Positions 15,346 through 26,000 of a stretch of DNA of 64,000 bases are shown here, piece after piece. The translations under genes were made by a program, and so were the position numbers. The DNA lies in assembly GCA_013397695.1 (NCBI GenBank), contig VYZI01000119.1, positions 1,860,303 to 1,924,302 of the forward strand. Direction: 5' to 3'. The notes under the pieces were generated by a model. That model was not told the origin of the DNA, made no database searches, and saw only the letters and a list, made by a program, of their open reading frames with translations. How positions within the stretch are numbered: the stretch's first letter is position 1; every line of letters starts with the position of its first letter. The stretch comes from Centropus unirufus (Eukaryota; Chordata; Aves; Cuculiformes; Centropidae).

Positions 15346-15827
15346 TATTCATGTAAGCTCTCAAATTGATTCATGTTAGGTGACTAGGCACCAGTATTTC
15401 TGGATTCTGTTACAAGCTTCTTCCTTGTCATATAACTTTGATCAAAGTCAGTTAGACTGAATTTTAGGTGTCTCTACTTTTGATTATCCATGCTGAGAAA
15501 CATGGCGTGTCACCTCCAGAGGTAATGAATACCTAAGTGGTTCAATCCATTTCATTTGAAGCTTTAAGTGTTCAGCAAATCTGAAAACTAGATTCAGAGG
15601 CAGACGACTCAAAAAGACATGAGGCAGGCAAAAGTCATAGATATGTCTTAAGGCAGATGTGATATTAATGATGAAAAAGGAAGTTTGTACAGAATCTCAC
15701 TAATGATGAGGCAAGCAGATTAATGAGGGGGAAAAAAGACAGGGCTTCAATTCCCTTAATATTTCTTTCCTGCTACCTTCAAGGAATTTGCATCTAACTT
15801 GTAAAATCAGGTCTCAATGTCTTCACG

Positions 15828-16146
15828 TCAGTTTTTATCCAGAAGGAGTATGGCAATATTTCTCCGCATCATGTCCCACCGACTCTCCAGTGTTTGTAAC
15901 ATGAATTCTGAAGGCTGCAAGCCTTCTATCATCTTCAGTGGTGTCAGCTTCCAGCCTCTGCACCAGATTCCGGATTTGAGGCAATCAAAAGTCAATGTAT
16001 CACAACTGTAAACAGTAATGAGATACCCAGAGCCCTTCCCAAAAATCCTCATACGAGTGAGACCAGGGCTACTCATCCCACAGTCACTCAGACAGGCTGA
16101 AGTCTGCCGAGTTATCCCATCAAATTCAGCAAGTTCAATGCCAAAT
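15828..16146 (-). CDS. Unidentified candidate coding exon, divergent from IRAK1BP1
   Basis: Reading the minus strand, a plausible acceptor (CCCCGGACGCAG|GATTTGG) opens a frame of about 106 codons ending in TGA. The residues look like folded protein, not low complexity: FDGITRQTSACLSDC, then LTRMRIFGKGSGYLITVYSC, KSGIWCRGWKLTPLK, and SEFMLQTLESRWDMMRRN near the end. I do not recognise the family. It lies just left of the CpG island and points away from it, so it could be the terminal exon of a gene sharing that promoter, a gene fragment, or a chance frame. A minus-strand AATAAA occurs near 15346. The upstream exon was not found, so the boundary is tentative. Confidence 0.35.
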
Positions 16147-16428
16147 CCTGCGTCCGGGGAGGAACAACTCCAGGCAGGAGCGCGCCCTGGGGTCTGACTG
16201 GCTGGAAAGCTCAGGAGGCCTTGGGGGTTCTAGGGGACGCGAAGATGATGGACCCACACGGCAAAGCAGGCAAATGGCATCCCAGGCTGGGAGAAGCGTG
16301 ACCAGAAGATCCAGGGAGGAGACCCCTTCTCTTTCTTGGCCCTGGTGGAACACACCGGGAGGGCAAAGGGATTGAGCACCGACTTTACAAGATGCAGATT
16401 CCTTGGGGATGGCAGGAATGAAATGTTA

Positions 16429-16525
16429 ATGCCCTCGTAAGGAGCCCCGCCCCAGCTTTCCTGTAGCCGCTTCAGGCGCTGGAAGGTCTCTACACGGTCT
16501 CCTCGGAGCCTTCTCCGGGAAACAG
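16429..16525 (-). mobile_element. CR1 LINE remnant inside the CpG island
   Basis: The order of short blocks (ATGCCCT-GTAA-GAGCCC, CCCCAGCTTTC, CTTCAGG, CTGGAAGGTCT, GGTCTCC, GGAGCCTTCTCC) matches the CR1 copy at about 33369-33467 in this window, base by base over roughly 95 positions. It shows many substitutions, several of which create CpGs. It is only a fragment of the 3' region, in reverse orientation. Confidence 0.75.
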
Positions 16526-16562
16526 AATATGCCTAAAATTCCTGAGGGAATTTATACACGCG

Positions 16563-16568
16563 CACGTG
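16563..16568. promoter_or_regulatory. CACGTG E-box, distal
   Basis: GCACGTGAC within the CpG island, a palindromic E-box of the type bound by USF, MYC/MAX or TFEB-family bHLH factors. Motif evidence only. Confidence 0.4.
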
Positions 16569-16734
16569 ACTGGGGAAGGCATCCCGCCCCCAGCTCTCGT
16601 CCCGCCGCACGGGACAGACGGACAGCACTGCCCCGCGCCGCCCAGGCCCGAGAACAGCCGCCCGCCCCCTGAAATCCCAACGCGATCCCCGGGGCGCTTC
16701 CCGCCCGCCGCTCCCGGCACGCGGGAGGCGGCAC

Positions 16735-16753
16735 CCGCCCCGCCCCGCCCCGC
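16735..16753. promoter_or_regulatory. Tandem GC boxes (Sp/KLF type)
   Basis: Three head-to-tail CCGCCC units occur about 60-75 bases upstream of the IRAK1BP1 start codon, a typical proximal element of TATA-less CpG-island promoters. Binding is inferred from the motif alone. Confidence 0.6.
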
Positions 16754-16766
16754 GGCGCGCGCGGCC

Positions 16767-16940
16767 ATGGCGGAGCCGGGCGGGGTCGGGTCACGTGGGC
16801 GGGCGTTGCCATGGTCGCCATGGCCGCCGCCACGGCGCCGCCCGCGCGCCTCTTCGCCGAGCTCGTCCCGGCGCCGCAAACCCCGGCCCCGGAGGGACGC
16901 GGCGAGCCTCGGGGGGGTCCCGGGCGGGAGGTGCACGTGA
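16767..16940 (+). other. Upstream ORF overlapping the IRAK1BP1 start
   Basis: An ATG in a strong context (GCCATGGCGG) lies 44 bases before the IRAK1BP1 start and out of frame with it. It opens a 57-codon frame (MAEPGGVGSRG...) that ends inside exon 1. If transcription starts upstream of 16767 it would be met first by scanning ribosomes and could lower main-frame translation. The transcription start is unknown, so this is conditional. Confidence 0.4.
16792..16797. promoter_or_regulatory. CACGTG E-box, start-proximal
   Basis: GTCACGTGGG lies 14 bases before the IRAK1BP1 ATG. Together with the copy at 16563 and a third CACGTG inside exon 1 at 16934-16939 it makes three sites within 380 bases. 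Motif evidence only. Confidence 0.45.
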
Positions 16941-17089
16941 GCGGCAGCGCGGAGCTGCGCGCCGCCCCGGACCGCGCGCGGGTGTCGGTGCGGCTGGGCA
17001 GCCGGAAGGCGGCGGCACAGGCGGCGCGCGGCAGCGTGGGGCGGCGCCTCGAGTTCATCGCGCAGCGCGCGCGGCTCCGCGGGGTCGCG
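16811..17089 (+). CDS. IRAK1BP1: IRAK1BP1 coding exon 1
   Basis: 93 codons in very GC-rich sequence inside the CpG island. It ends ...RLRGVA at donor GCG|GTGAGG, phase 0. It encodes an Ala/Pro-rich leader, then the start of the SIMPL domain (EVHVSGSAELRAAPDRARV). The leader is shorter than and unlike the human one, while the domain part aligns well. Confidence 0.95.
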
Positions 17090-20000
17090 GTGAGGGCCGC
17101 GCCGGGAACGGGGTGGGGGGGCGCGGGTTCAGCTGGAGGAATTTCGCCTGAGCAGTTCCGTTCTGTTGCCAGGTCGAGTTTTCAATATCGTGATGGTCGA
17201 GGGCCGGTTTGGAGCTGGCTCCACCTCCTGACCTTGCGTTTGGGATAGGGAAAGGCTGGAAACCGGCGGGTGTAGAGAGACGCGTCTGTGCTGCACGGAC
17301 CCTGCTTGACACAAGGCAGTGCCTGGAAAAAACATATTTGAAGAGTCATAGAACAAGAAACATGCCTTTAGAGGGGCGTTCTGACTCCCAAAAAATGCAG
17401 TTCCTTGGATGAATTTTACTTAAATATTTACTTAGTATTCTCAATCACTTAAATATTCTGATTTATTTTAATTACTTGAATATTCTACTTTTTGTAATAG
17501 TAATTCCTGTATCAGTTGCTTGTTTCGCCTGTGGAAACCATCCTGCTTCCCCTGCTTATCCTGCTGGAGGAACGCAGCCCCTCGGGTGCGCACTGATCAG
17601 ACCGGAGAAGGGAGACACGGCAGCGTCACTTGGGCTGTGCCCTTGTTGGCTTCTGTGTGGTTGCTGCGCCTTGGTGATGGGTGCCCACTGAGCTTCCATC
17701 CTCTCTCTTGTTCCAGATAAACAGGTGTGGAAAAAACGTGAGGCATGATCAAGGTAGATGAAGTGACGCAAGGCCCTTGCGGACTCAAGAAGTTCCTTTA
17801 CCATAATAAGTTTGTTTTGCCTCAGGAAGTCATTTTATGACAATAAGAAAGACATAGTCTTGCTTTTAAAGCTTTGGCCATGCTGTGAATGCACTAGAAG
17901 GATCATGTTTCTCCTAGCAATTCTGCTTCTGATGTTTTTGGATTTTCTAAAAGGATTATGGACAGTCTACCGCACCTAAGACTCCTAAGACCAAATCCAA
18001 AGCTGATCTTTGATGCAATGAGAGGCTGCTTCTCAAAGTTACTTTTGAAGTTCCCTGGGGAAAAGGGAGGTGGCAGAGTTTGCTATCAACACTAAATTAT
18101 TAAATATAGTAAAAATTAAATAATTGCAGAAGGTTTTAATGATACTGTGTGATGTTACAGGGGAATTCTGTATCAGTAAATGCCAAGTTAGAGAGCAGGT
18201 TACTGGGCCTGAACTGTGATGTGCTTACAGCAAAAAGGCATGCCCACATCTCAGGTGCTGCATGAAGTCCCGATTCCAACATTCCCCCTAGCCCCCAAAT
18301 AATAGGATTTGGTGTTTTCTTTTAAAACTGATTGTGATGCTGTCTCTTTTTCTGTAGTAGCTAAATTAAGTATTCGTTCAGGAATAAAGCAAACAAAAAA
18401 GAGACCCCTTAACACCTGATTTAGGAGGTCATATTGCACTTAGGAGACTAGATGGCAAGACGACATGGAGGCTGCTATGGGCTAGATATATGATCCTGCT
18501 CCCTTCACTTTTTCCCTGTGCATGTCTGGGAATGTGTCATGGGGAGCACAATTCTGTTGCCATCAGAATGACTCGTTCAGTTGGAAACACTGCACTCTTG
18601 TATTGGGCTTGCAAGTTGAATACACTCCGTTTCTATTAAGTGAGTTAATGGCATTTTAAAATCTGGTGGATTTACAGAAGGACAGAGGAAGACAAGGCAA
18701 CTCGTCATGCATTTATCTATTTACCAGTAGAGAAAATTACATGCTTTGTACCCACCAGCGTGGTGAGCTGTCAGATCCTGGAGTATTTTTTTCATCCTGG
18801 CTGCAATTAAACGGCTCCTCAGAGTGTGGATAGAATAGAAAAGGTAGTTGCAGGTATTTACTGTAGAGTGAGTCTGAAAACTTCCAGTTTTGATGTGAGC
18901 CTCATTGAATTAGGAAAGCATGGAGCACTCAACATATGGTGAAGGGCACACAAAAGGAGTAGGCAGGATGTTAAATAAGTCAGCGTGCTTTAGAGGGATT
19001 GTACACCAGAAATAAATAACTGCAAAATGAGCAGCTGAGGGAACTGGGGTTGTTTAACCTGGAGAAGAGGAGGCTGAAGGGAGACCTTATCTCTGCCTAC
19101 ACTTGCCTGAAAGGAGATTGTGGAAAGTTGGGTGCTGGTCTCTTCTCCCAAGTGACAGGTGATAGGATGAGGGTGAATGGCCTCAAGCTGCGCCAAGGCA
19201 GGGTCAGATTGGACATGAGGAAATAATTCTTCACTGAAAGGGTCATCAGACCCTGGCAGAGGCTGCACAGAGCAGTGATGGAGTCACCACCCCTGGAGGA
19301 GTTTAAAAGACCGGTAGATGAGGAACTTAAGGGTCTGGCTTAGTAGCAGACAGGTACGGTTGGACTTGATCTCAAAGATCTTTTCCTACCTGGTGATTCT
19401 ATGATTCTGTGAAGTATGACCTGGATAAACAAATGGTTGTATTTGGATGTACACAGTCAGATTCAGAAATGTACTGGGAGCAAGTAAGCAGTGGTGGTAT
19501 AACCTGGGTGAAGAATTGGACTGTTTTTACAGTGTGTGTTGAGCATTCAGTATCGTATATAATAATTTCATGGTAATCTTTTGCAGAATGGAAATGATAG
19601 TTCTTTCTGCTTTACTGCAAGGACTGTGAAATGCTGCTGAAGTTGTGGGTTTCTCAGTGTTAGCAAAGCGTTAGCTCTAGGGAACTCTGAGAAAAACAAC
19701 ATGAAGTTGGTTTTGTTTTTTTTTTTCAGAGTAGTTCCCCGTGGTATAATTTTTAGTGCTTTGTTCCATCCAATTTTAAATCACTCTGCTGCTGGAGCTT
19801 TTATTTGCCTTGAAGCTTTTCTACTAACAACTCTCACTGCTGGCAATTTGTTCTTAACTGCATTTGCTAACATCACTTGTAGCTAATACCATTCTAGACC
19901 ACTGTAAAATTAATATCTCTTCACAATCTCCATATGGTTCTAGTTATTGCAGGCTTATCTAAGGCCTCTTTAGAAATCAGCTGGTTATTCTCTATATTTA

Positions 20001-23000
20001 TACTTAATTATTCCATAGAACAATTTCCTTAACCCTCGTCGCTACTGCAGGAAGTCTGAGATCAGAAGCGCGTAACCTTTGCAGTAGCAGGAGCTTTCAT
20101 TAGCAGCTTGTGAGGATGCCTGGGGGCAGCACTTAATTTCCATACATATTTACACAGGATTTTAATCAGAAGTAGATGCACATAGTAGCATTTATTTATA
20201 GAGTGCTCTATGTGTATGCAGCACTTCAGTGCACAGAATCAGCTTTGAAGGCTGCAGGGAAAGGAAAATCAATAGGGAAACCAATCTCTCTCACCCAGTG
20301 CAGCTGCTCTGAAGTGAGGTTTTCTAATCTTTCTCTAGAAGCAGATTTTGTATTTCCCACCTGTGATTTAGATGAGGAAGATGGTGGAATGGACACTTGT
20401 TTTCTGTAATCACTGCAATTGGCATTCGCCATCTTGTTAAAAATAACAGTGATAATACATTTATTGTACTGGCCAGAGTGTTATTTAACAAAATAAACAA
20501 ACCAGCTCATAAACTGTTTCCGGTAGGCTCTGGCTGAAGAGTTTGCCTGCACTGGGATATATATTCTTGGATATACGTGCAATATTCTCCATATTTTGAA
20601 TGGACATATGTCCATATGGTCGGTAAAAAAAACAAGATTTGCAAGTTTTGTTCACTCAGTTACAAAAATCTTCCAATTTCAACATATGCTTGAATAAGAA
20701 ACCTGCATAAAACATCACCTTTTTTTAGACTACTAAATATTTTAAGAAATACACCCTAAGTATCCTTACATTCTCTGAGCTCAAATCTGCTTTTTACTTT
20801 TCTTAACTGCTACATCTACTCCTGTTACTTCTTGAGTGGCCATTAAGCTGCATAAACTTCTTCACTGTAGATTTTTCCAGTGATATTCCATCCCTTTAAT
20901 GCCAAAAAGAGCAGGCAGAGTGAGTGGATGAGAAGCGGGAGGACAGGTTCCCATACCTAGCTGGTGTTTGCACTGATTGTGGTTGCCCACCATCCTTAAC
21001 TCTCTGGGACACAAGGATGGATGGACCGCTTGGAGATGAAGCATACATCAAGATCCTCGTTTCGTTAGTATTGAAAACAAAAATGCTGTGTTCCAGGGGA
21101 AGAAACCAAGTCTTGTTTTTTTTTAGGTGTCTTTATTTTTCCTGATGTAAAGTTATATTGGATATATTAGTGCAAATGTACCAGTACATTTGAAGAGGCA
21201 TTTCGAAGTGCCCACCGCTGTCTTTCACCACAGTGGTGCATTAGCATCCACTTCCAAGCTACAAATGTTTTCCCATCCTGAGACTGGTCTTGTGTTTTGT
21301 AAGATGGTCTCACAATTTTGTTAACTCGGTAACCAGGAGCAGAACACAGAAGTTTTATCCGCCACTAGACTTTTCTCATACCGTATTGTTACACAGCTGT
21401 GTCCATGAAATGTGTTTTCTCTGATTATTCATTTTTTTCCCTATTCTCATCCTGGGAAAGGACCAGTCATTCCTGTAAACGATGGTGTCCACGAGGGTGG
21501 ACACAAGGGTCCTCTGAAGAGGAAATTGTTCAGAAGTATCAGATAGGTAGGAAGGAGGGCTATGTAAGATTTGTGGGTCTCTGTGTGTGTTCAAACACAA
21601 GGAAAATAGGAGCCAAAGCACAGTTCTATGCTTTAGAAAGACATGGAGCTCCCAAGTAGTTTTTGTGTCTGCAACAATGGGGTTTTGTGTCACTTCTGGC
21701 TCAAACGCTAGGCTATACAAGCAGGAGGCAAATGAGATCCTCCTAAGAACTGTTCAATGGCTTCTGGAGTAGTTATCACTTAACAATAGTGTTACACTAT
21801 TTTATTTTTCTACTGTGATTCTTGGCCCACGGATTTAAAACAACGGACAAAGGTTTTTCCAGAAGTCCAGAATACCTGGCACACCAGAAATGTACCTTTC
21901 CCAACGTCAGAGTGAAGACTATTCTTCCTGTGGCTGTTGCAATCAAATGGATAGGTCCTCAGCCAAGACATGAACAGTACACACAAGCATTTGGGGTAAA
22001 AAAAACTTTTTATGAAGTCAAAGTCCTGATTCCAATTTAATATTCTGTCATCACCTACCTTTCTTTTCCGTATCTTTGTCCAAACAGGCTCTCGAACAGA
22101 AACAAAGTACCTAACAGAAGATATATCACAGGAGGCCACCTTGCTGTGACTTCAGGGATTATTTCAGCCATTTATCTTCAATAACACATACAGCTAGCGT
22201 CAAACCTGATGGGATAAAAATTAGCTGTGAGGGACATTTTATAATAGATGGCACAAACTGATCTTTCACTCCCAGGGCATTGATGTTGCAGTAGTGCCTG
22301 GAGCCACAGGATGGCACTGTCCTTAAATACATTGGAACCCTGCGGAGGGCAAAACCAAATTAGAAGACTAATCCGTTCAGCAGGAAAGAACTCTTTTACA
22401 AAGGATTAAGGAGCATGGACAAGGGAAACCAAATGCACCTTTCCTACGTTTGCTCCAAAGTTTTACTGCAGCATAGTTATTTCGGTAAAGTCCAAGTTGA
22501 AGGCTCTTCTGTGCAGTTATTTCTATAAGGTCCGTAAGAGCTCTAGGGAAAAAAAACCTCTTTCTTGTTGATTGCAATTGGATTCTATAAAAAATTATAG
22601 GATTTGCTTCATTTTGTAAATCAAATGAGTTGTTGGTGCTGGACTGACTTGAGGACTCAGTGATGAAATGGCCCTGGTCTTTGCCCTTGCTAGAAGAGGT
22701 TATTCAAAAACAGGACTCGTGCTTGATTTGAGCACTGCCAATCAATCATAAATTTGAATATCCAACATTTGTTTCTTGTAGGCTTTTGTGCAAGGGTAAC
22801 TATGGATTTAATTTCTGTGTGATATTTTAAAAGGAAAATCAAATAATCACCAGGTTAGAAAAGACCTTTGAGATCATTCAGTGCAACCAAACCTGTCTGC
22901 TACTAAACCATATCCTTAAGGACCTCATCTGCCCATCTTTTAAATACTTCTAGGGATGGTGACCCCACCACCTCCCTGGGCAGTGCCTGATGGCCCTTTC

Positions 23001-26000
23001 AGTGAAGAAATTTTTCCTGATGTCCAATCTGATCCTGCCCTGGTGCAGCTTGAGGCCCTTCCCACTTGTCCTATCATCTTCTCTCACCTATCACCTGTCA
23101 TCCTTCTCATGATTAATGTAATTTATATAAACTTGTATGTGCTACATTATAAATGTGAAGATTTGAGCCTCTGGAGGAAACACTGTGGCACTAAGCAGCT
23201 TCTGAACTGTGTCAACACTGAAAGCAAATATTGTTTTCCTACACAAATAAATTGAATAAGTAAAACTTCATCAGTAATTGGAAGGCTTAGTATCTGTTTC
23301 CCTCCAGTTCCTGGGGATTAAATGCAAAGTTATGTTTGCAATTAAATTGTAAATTGTGCTTTTTGGCGTGTTTAATAGTTTTACAATAAATTGTTCATCC
23401 AGGGTGTTTTCCAGAGAGGGAAGTGGGTGAAAAGAGATAGTTAGTCTCATAGCAAGCTGGTTGACTATTCTGAAGTAACTGCTGTTATTCTGTATCTCGG
23501 TGAGCTCAGTATCTTATTTTTAAGGCTTACAGGATTTGCTAGTGCTCTGTGCAGCCCCTATGTTGGATAACCCAGCTGCCGTTCCTGCAGGAGGCAGTGG
23601 TGGCATAGCCTCTGTTAAGGGTTACCAGAATAACCAGTGCTCAGTCATTGTTCACATCACGTTGCTACAAGCCGCTACTGTTAAAATACCTTAAAGTAAG
23701 GGCTTGAAAAGCACTTGTCATGTATTAACTTTCTGAAAATAATTGAAGCTTCTAGTTTTGTGAACCAGGTGAATTTACAGTTACCCACCGATACTCACTG
23801 CTGCTAACAGTCACTTTAGGACCTACTTGTTCTCTCTGAGTGAATAGCAGCAAAATTGCGTTATAGAGCGACTGTATAATTTACCTTTAATAACATCGAG
23901 CAGTCTTTAACATCCAGATAGTTTTTAACTGAAGAGATTTGCATGGAGAATTTCAAATTTCTGTTGCTAAGTCATAAGTGATAAGCCAAAACTGTTCAGC
24001 TTTCACAGGACACAATGTACATACATTTTCAATAAATGCTTAAAAATAATCTTTTAAGATTATATTCTTGTTCTTTGTTTTAGGAAGAAGATATGACTAT
24101 AACGGAGGATTTTAGTAGAGTAGAAAATACATACCAAATGGAAGCAGAGGTATGTATTCAACGTAATAAAAATAGTAAAAAAAAATATAGCAAAGACCAA
24201 TGAAAATTTGCAAACTGTCTTTCCTCATTCTGAGGAGTGGATGTTGTCTGCAGTAAGGGCAGCATAGCCCAGAGGAACTATTGAAGGACTGCAGTTGAAA
24301 GCAGAGTTCAGCTGCTGTCTTCTGTTGCGTGCAGAACCTATTTTCTAGTACCATAATATAAAAAGAATTATTTTCTTCTCAGAATATTGTGAGCTTTTTC
24401 AACATCACACGATGCCACAGCAGGGAATATTTGATTCTGGGGCTCAAAGGTTGTCACTCTCTAGCAGTGTGAGCAAACCCATGACTCTGCACTCTCCTTC
24501 ACCCCAGCTCTTCCTGCCCTCTGCTTTTTGCAAGGGGTCGTACTCAGGTGAGCAGGTGATAGGTCAGTTCAGAAAGCTGCTCTAGTTAATAACTCTTTTT
24601 GTTTCCCAGATTAGCTTTTGGTTTTTCCCATTGTTTTAGCTCTTTGAACTGGAGGCAATGCAAGGCAGACAACAGTGGATGGGGGACAACAGTGCCATGG
24701 CAGCCCTAACCTAGATCTGTTTAAGCCACAGCTGAACAGCATCTGGACTTTGGTCTGTTCTACACAACTCTGCCATCACCTCGCTGCAAGTAAAAGAAAG
24801 CTAATTGTTTCCTAGGTAAATGATTTGGAATTTTGTAGGTAAAAAGTCTTGTGTGAAAGCAACACCTTGTGGGAGTAATCCCATTTACTTCAAAAGCAGC
24901 TCAGGGGAGTATATTTTTGCGCATTCATGCTATAGTAAGAAATAAATGCTGTGCTGGAGGCGTTCGCTGAGGGAAATGATGCATTTTCAGTCAATGAATC
25001 TTGAGAGCATCGAACATTAATCACTACCCAGCAAATTTGGTTTCTTATGAAGTAAACCTGGAAGTCTGCAATAAAATGATAGCTGTTTTATAGAGCTGTT
25101 ATTTACAATCCCCTAAAGCAGAGCTGTTTTCTTGGTTACTTGAAGGCATATTCTCATCTAAATAACAGTAATAAAACCAGAAATAATTGAGAATTTGGAG
25201 AACAAAATTTGGATTTTAAAGTGAGCATTCAGATACTTAAATGGTGTGCATCAGTGTCACATTCTGAATGACTGACTTCATAAAGTAAACACCTACAATC
25301 CCGAGAGCTTAAATCACCGTGGTTTTTAGATAAGCTATGCTTAAAAATTAATAAAACTATATTGATTTATTATTTAGGCCACGGGCAGGCATACAACTTG
25401 TGGTAACTTAACTGTTCATCTCTCTTCTGCTATTAAAACAAAGACGGTAGGTGGAAATCAAATTGCATAGTTACAAGTCCTTGTTTTCAGGCAGGTGTAA
25501 TTGCTGTTCAAAAGTTGTGTGATCGCCCAAAATGTGGGTGTCAGAACCTGAAAAATCTAGGCATAGGACTGCAGTTTTGGCTGCCCTGTGCACTTAACTA
25601 GCAGCATGGTCACTCTTTATGCAGACTAATTCCTCCTCGTTTCCCCCTTTGTATATGTTCCCGTTTCATTAGTGCAGCTTCATCAATAGATGAAATTCCA
25701 TTGACCAGTGGGTTTGCGTAGTTTAGCAATATAAATTAACTTAACTTCCACTTGCTTCTTTACTAAGGAGTTTGCCATTATATTTGTGTTATACATAAAA
25801 TCATGGAAGCCATACACTATTTCAGTCTCTAAACTCTTTTTACCATTTATCCGCTGCAAGAGTTGTTAGAAGACCAAAGAAATTCCCAGACAAATAGCTA
25901 TTTTAAAGTATAATTACGAATTCAAGATACGCTTTCAACTGATAAATTTTAATTCATGTTATAACAAAGGAAAGTACACAGAAGAATGACGTTATGTATG

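Larger units (their letters stand above)
16430..17300. promoter_or_regulatory. CpG island promoter of IRAK1BP1
   Basis: This block is extremely GC- and CpG-rich compared with the AT-rich sequence on both sides, and it overlaps IRAK1BP1 exon 1. It carries tandem GC boxes and CACGTG E-boxes and has no TATA box at a useful position. Such islands are commonly bidirectional, and a candidate minus-strand exon lies just to its left at 15828-16146. Confidence 0.88.

Noticed and set aside
16490..17151. Long overlapping frames on both strands in the CpG island (for example 16552-17058 minus, 168 codons)
   Set aside because: They arise because GC-rich DNA has few stop codons. Their composition is Arg/Ala/Pro/Gly-rich with no motif; the plus frame from 16811 is the one that continues into IRAK1BP1 exons.
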